Positions 7,429 to 10,294 of a stretch of 10,294 nucleotides of DNA are shown here, piece after piece; within the stretch, counting starts at the first letter, position 1; every line of letters begins with the position of its first letter. The notes under the pieces are model-generated. The model worked only from the letters and a program-made list of their open reading frames with translations. It had not been told where the DNA came from and did not search any database. This DNA is from an uncultured Bacteroides sp. GTDB lineage: Bacteria; Bacteroidota; Bacteroidia; Bacteroidales; Bacteroidaceae. The position numbers were made by a program, and so were the translations under genes. The DNA lies in NCBI GenBank assembly GCA_959606905.1, contig CAUHML010000116.1, positions 1 through 10,294 on the forward strand, written 5' to 3'.

Positions 7429-7470
7429 CTATTCTTTATTATAGCTTTATTCGAACGGAACTGCCAAGTA

Positions 7471-8616
7471 CTAGAATATGAATTGAAAACGTCCCTGTAC
7501 TACACTAAAGTTTGTGCTTTCGATCTCTTTGATATGCGAGCCGGGGATGAAGTAGCTATAATTCAATTTGACAGCAATGTGTTTATTGATATAGTAATTC
7601 AATCCGAAGGAGAGGTCTTTCTGTGTTCCGCCTTTTATTCCGGCATCATTCAGAGAGAGATAATTGAAACGGGCACATAGTTCAAGTGCTTTTCCTTCCG
7701 GTCTTCCGGGACAGGCTACTTCTTCGTCATACAGATAATTCTGTCCCAACAATAGCCAGGAACATTGCAGATAAGCTCCTTGTGCCGTATAGTTCTCAAA
7801 ACCCTTTTCCCGTTTTACATGGGCGCGGATGTATTCACCCTGAAGAAAGAATTTATGATAGTAAATTAGCAGTTCGGTTCCTATTTTAAATTGGGATGCT
7901 GCATGATCTACATCTGCTTGTATTAATGTACGATTATCAATCGTGCTCACGCCCGGAGATTTATAAGTAAACGTATTCCTGTTCTCATCTTCGGGAAGCG
8001 TGCCGTCCGGTGTACGATGGATAGCTGCTAATCCTATATGTATCAGTTTCGCTTGCTCATAAAGTGGACGGTAAACCAAACGTCCGTCAATGGCATATCC
8101 TTGCGATGCGTTTTTCAGGTTGCTCAAATCATTATCGGTAAAGAATCCGCCACACAGATAGTAATATTGGGTACGATAGGAATAGGCTACTCCCATACGT
8201 CGGCTATTTGTCAATGCCAGCACAGCTCCCGGAGATTGGTTGAAGCGAAGATCAAATGTACTACAAATCATATCGAGACTGAATGGCTCATAGAATTGTC
8301 CTATCTGAATGGAACTATTCTTATAGGAATAGGTGGCAAAAGCATCTTTGATGGCTACTTTGTTTCCGGCATATCCCATTTCCAGTTTCATTCCCCAGTT
8401 CTGATAGGTAGCTTTTACACCGATGCGAAGGTCATTAAATTCCGTGCCGTTGCCAAAGTTATTCGGATTCTTCAGATACACTCCTCCATCCATTAATAGA
8501 CGCCCGGTGATTTTATATTGTATGCCATCGGGCAGATTCTGTGCCGTTATCCGGGAAGTCGTTAGTATTAGAGATAGAAGGAAGGAGAATTTCAAATATA
8601 GTCCTATTATTTTCAT
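7471..8616 (-). CDS. Outer-membrane porin, Porin_O_P (OprO/OprP-like) family
   Basis: A 381-residue beta-barrel protein. It has a signal peptide (about 1-25, cleavage after ITA), an early segment typical of the family (GRLLMDGGVYL, FNDLRIGVKATY, WGMKLEMGY) and the loop pattern IGQFYEPFSLDMICS. Amphipathic strands run to a terminal phenylalanine (GRFQFIF), the usual signal for outer-membrane assembly. Length agrees with Bacteroides members, which are shorter than the Pseudomonas proteins the family is named after. It would let small, probably anionic, solutes cross the outer membrane. It starts 13 bp after the DUF5690 stop with a good Shine-Dalgarno-like AAAGGTGG in front of the ATG, so it is the second gene of a two-gene operon. 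Phosphate selectivity is the family label and is not shown here. Confidence 0.85.
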   Translation of the reverse strand: MKIIGLYLKFSFLLSLILTTSRITAQNLPDGIQYKITGRLLMDGGVYLKNPNNFGNGTEFNDLRIGVKATYQNWGMKLEMGYAGNKVAIKDAFATYSYKNSSIQIGQFYEPFSLDMICSTFDLRFNQSPGAVLALTNSRRMGVAYSYRTQYYYLCGGFFTDNDLSNLKNASQGYAIDGRLVYRPLYEQAKLIHIGLAAIHRTPDGTLPEDENRNTFTYKSPGVSTIDNRTLIQADVDHAASQFKIGTELLIYYHKFFLQGEYIRAHVKREKGFENYTAQGAYLQCSWLLLGQNYLYDEEVACPGRPEGKALELCARFNYLSLNDAGIKGGTQKDLSFGLNYYINKHIAVKLNYSYFIPGSHIKEIESTNFSVVQGRFQFIF

Positions 8617-8629
8617 CGTCCACCTTTTA

Positions 8630-10000
8630 TCAAATTTGTGAAAAAGTAGTTGGCTCCATACCTTCTCCCGTAAATTTTATCCCGTTGCTCATTTCGGCTT
8701 CTTTCGCTTTCTTCAGCTGTTTCTCTTTTTTATAGCGCTGTATCAGGTAAATCATGGAGCAGGTGAAAGCAACCGTACAGATCAGTCCTACGTAACCGGA
8801 TAATATATTATAAAATTCCAACCAGTTTATGTCTACATGGGCAAATTCTTTGAACATCAAGACAAGTACAGTTCCCGTATATCCGATAAAATCAATGGTC
8901 ACAATGAAGAAACCGACATTTCCTTTTATCTTGAAACAAGCGATGAAGCGGTCGAAAAAAATGCTTTGAAAACAGAGGTAGGCAATATACAGACAGAGAC
9001 TTTGGACAAACAGCCAGGTGATTGCATCCAATTGCAGAGAATCATAATTGAAAGATATAAAACTCATGGTGGCTGTCCCAAGTACGACCAATCCCAGCAG
9101 GGCAACCAAAACTTTTATGTTACTTTTCACAAAGACCATCGCTCCGAATAACGCCAGAATTATTAATGTAACGACTGTATCTACCTGCGCAAACATCCAT
9201 GAGGACTGTCCGTTCATATCAATAATCTTCACCAGGAAATCTTCCTTAATATCTCTAAGCACTACCAACATTAGGTTAGCTACAAACAATAATACAAGAA
9301 ATGGCATAAAGTCGATGAACAGTTCTTTCCGTTGCTTGCCATTCAGAGTTACACGACTACTCTTTTGTTCTATATCTTGTGCCGTAGGTTGTGGCAAACG
9401 GGTTAAGCTATATCCCAAAAGAGCCAATAAAGGAAGTGCAAAAGCACCGATAAGTGCCGGCATCCAAAATTCGCTGACGTTCAATGTATTCATAACGAAC
9501 AATCCGATGGATTTTGCCGTTCCCGAACTGATAACAATACTGATTCCTAAAAGACTGGCCAAAATATCCGTAGTGCGGCGACCTTCGATAAAACTGAAAA
9601 TAACTCCCCACATACAGCCCAATGACAATCCATTGAAGAACATGGCAAACATATTATAAGGAGTGGGAAGTGCTCCGAACGCAACCAATGACAATTCCGC
9701 TACGGCAATGGAAACGAGTATAAACTTCAGGCGATTCTCTCTCTTCAATTCGGAAATCAACTTGATACCTATAAACTTGGCTATCAGATAACCTGCTATC
9801 TGAATGATAGTAACCAGTACTTTATAATCAAAGCCGAATGCTTCTATCCCGTCAAAAGTAGCAGCTGTGAAAGGTTTGCGCAATGTATAAACCAGTGAGT
9901 AAGAAAGAAGGGCTGCTCCACCTGCCCATAGAATAAAGAGGAAATCGGCTAATCTTCTGTTTGAACTTTGTTTCGATATTGCTTCAGTAATCGTTTTCAT
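8630..10000 (-). CDS. DUF5690-family inner-membrane protein, MFS-like transporter with 12 TM helices
   Basis: A 456-residue polytopic protein with about twelve hydrophobic helices in two sets of six. The first set is about residues 20-200, and a polar loop near 205-230 (LPQPTAQDIEQKSS) separates it from the second. This is the layout of the major facilitator superfamily. The motif YTLRKPFTAATF at the end of helix 1 resembles the Y..RK..(S/T)A segment of organophosphate:phosphate antiporters (GlpT/UhpT group); that link is my inference. I assign DUF5690 from overall recognition. The frame extends to a TTG at 10027, but that TTG lies inside the -7 promoter box, upstream of the expected transcript start, so the ATG at 10000 (MKTITEAISK) is chosen. 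The porin gene follows after 13 bp, and the two probably form one route across both membranes. The C-terminus is a charged cytoplasmic tail. Confidence 0.8.
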   Translation of the reverse strand: MKTITEAISKQSSNRRLADFLFILWAGGAALLSYSLVYTLRKPFTAATFDGIEAFGFDYKVLVTIIQIAGYLIAKFIGIKLISELKRENRLKFILVSIAVAELSLVAFGALPTPYNMFAMFFNGLSLGCMWGVIFSFIEGRRTTDILASLLGISIVISSGTAKSIGLFVMNTLNVSEFWMPALIGAFALPLLALLGYSLTRLPQPTAQDIEQKSSRVTLNGKQRKELFIDFMPFLVLLFVANLMLVVLRDIKEDFLVKIIDMNGQSSWMFAQVDTVVTLIILALFGAMVFVKSNIKVLVALLGLVVLGTATMSFISFNYDSLQLDAITWLFVQSLCLYIAYLCFQSIFFDRFIACFKIKGNVGFFIVTIDFIGYTGTVLVLMFKEFAHVDINWLEFYNILSGYVGLICTVAFTCSMIYLIQRYKKEKQLKKAKEAEMSNGIKFTGEGMEPTTFSQI

Positions 10001-10024
10001 ACGTTTTCGTTTTAATTTCTGGAG

Positions 10025-10032
10025 CAAAAGTA
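10025..10032 (-). promoter_or_regulatory. Bacteroides -7 box of the DUF5690-porin operon
   Basis: On the minus strand TACTTTTG fits TAnnTTTG exactly. No good -33 TTTG lies at the usual distance (only a T-rich TTTTC around 10055-10051), so the promoter may need an activator. Transcription would start near 10020, about 20 nt before the ATG at 10000. This rules out the in-frame TTG at 10027 as a start. Confidence 0.55.
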
Positions 10033-10051
10033 GAGGAGAATAGCAAGGGAG

Positions 10052-10076
10052 AAAATGAATTCTAAAGATTCATTTT
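10052..10076. promoter_or_regulatory. 9-bp perfect dyad upstream of the transport operon promoter, candidate operator
   Basis: AAAATGAAT (10052-10060) and ATTCATTTT (10068-10076) are exact reverse complements separated by 7 bp. The dyad sits at about -32 to -56 from the expected transcript start, replacing the -33 region. This is where an activator would bind next to RNA polymerase. AT-richness makes chance symmetry possible. Confidence 0.4.
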
Positions 10077-10151
10077 ATTCATTATCAGGTAGAAATGGAA
10101 GTAATATTAATGTAACGTTTATGTAACCGTAATTTCTTGGAAATGGAATAC

Positions 10152-10197
10152 AAAAAGGGTTGCACAATCACTAATCCGGTATTGCGCAACCCTTTTT
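10152..10197 (-). terminator. Strong hairpin terminator of the upstream gene, symmetric enough to act both ways
   Basis: AAAAAGGGTTGC (10152-10163) pairs with GCAACCCTTTTT (10186-10197 region). The stem extends four more pairs past one mismatch (CAAT with ATTG) around a 12-nt loop. On the minus strand the stem ends in a run of U residues, stopping transcription of the gene ending at 10220 before it reaches the DUF5690 promoter. The A-run on the other side gives the same form on the plus strand. Confidence 0.85.
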
Positions 10198-10219
10198 ATT
10201 CGATTTCTTATTTTTCTTC

Positions 10220-10294
10220 TTATTGGAAAGTAGGCATCTTGAATCTGTACAATAATCCACCTACCATGGAAGCTACGCGGTCAGGTCTTCCCTG
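10220..10294 (-). CDS. C-terminal end of an unidentified gene, cut by the window edge
   Basis: Only the last 24 codons are present, reading GRPDRVASMVGGLLYRFK and then MPTFQ before a TAA. The frame is open to the window edge and the stop is followed about 20 bp later by a strong terminator, which supports a real gene end. I do not recognise the family, and the piece is too short for domain assignment. It is transcribed in the same direction as the transport operon but is separated from it by the terminator and by that operon's own promoter. Confidence 0.65.
   Translation of the reverse strand, partial: QGRPDRVASMVGGLLYRFKMPTFQ

Larger units (their letters stand above)
7135..7470. other. 336-bp intergenic region between porin and beta-helix glycosidase
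   Basis: It contains a probable regulator remnant (7330-7428), the hairpin terminator of the transport operon (7256-7299) and about 120 bp upstream of the glycosidase start. No exact TAnnTTTG box was found for the glycosidase. The nearest candidate on the minus strand is TAGTTTTA (7192-7185), with TTTG at 7220-7217, 24 bp upstream; it is weak. Confidence 0.5.
10001..10219. other. Intergenic region upstream of the transport operon
   Basis: These 219 bp hold the promoter of the DUF5690-porin operon, a dyad just upstream of it and the terminator of the preceding gene. No coding sequence is seen. Confidence 0.6.

Noticed and set aside
8038..8496. 152-codon plus-strand frame
   Set aside because: It is a shadow of the porin gene on the opposite strand and shows no family pattern.
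9048..9659. 203-codon plus-strand frame
   Set aside because: It is antisense to the DUF5690 gene, with low-complexity composition and no recognisable motif; the minus-strand frame has clear membrane helices and operon context.
10025..10027. TTG start codon for the DUF5690 gene
   Set aside because: It lies within the -7 promoter box and would fall upstream of the transcript start; the ATG at 10000 is a better start.

Overview
The window looks like a chromosomal stretch from a gut Bacteroides or close relative. Three things point there: a hybrid two-component sensor of the Bacteroides type (two-propeller ectodomain, Y_Y_Y domain, histidine kinase in one chain), Bacteroides-type promoter boxes (TAnnTTTG with an upstream TTTG), and the families DUF5690 and Porin_O_P. 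Base composition is moderately AT-rich. Every gene I can support lies on the minus strand, so the window is best read from high to low coordinates. The long plus-strand frames are shadows of these genes.

Layout in transcription order. (1) 10294-10220: the last 24 codons of an unidentified gene, followed by a strong hairpin terminator (10197-10152). (2) 10000-7471: a two-gene operon of a 12-TM DUF5690 transporter-like protein and a Porin_O_P outer-membrane porin, with a Bacteroides promoter at the front and a hairpin terminator at 7299-7256. Between the porin and that terminator sits a short piece (7428-7330) that reads like the C-terminal tail of an AraC-type regulator, so a regulator gene has probably been deleted here. 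(3) 7134-5722: a secreted right-handed beta-helix glycosidase of the GH28/GH49 type. (4) 5721-5275: an AT-rich intergenic region with a 42-bp tandem duplication, a 19-bp perfect inverted repeat, a 14-bp palindrome, and a promoter with a dyad over its upstream box. (5) 5274-3362: an alginate-lyase-family polysaccharide lyase with a C-terminal CBM6-like module, broken by a single-base frameshift near its N-terminus. (6) 3308-1: a hybrid two-component system sensor that runs out of the window just after its ATPase domain.

The glycosidase, lyase and sensor look like one part of a polysaccharide utilisation locus aimed at a uronic-acid-containing glycan. No SusC/SusD pair is present in the window. 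The sensor would detect a breakdown product in the periplasm and activate the enzymes. The DUF5690-porin operon is a separate transport unit. Its membrane protein carries a motif like that of the organophosphate:phosphate antiporters, and the porin family is named for phosphate selectivity, so phosphate or organophosphate uptake is a reasonable but unproven guess.

No tRNA, rRNA, CRISPR array, insertion sequence or phage gene was seen.
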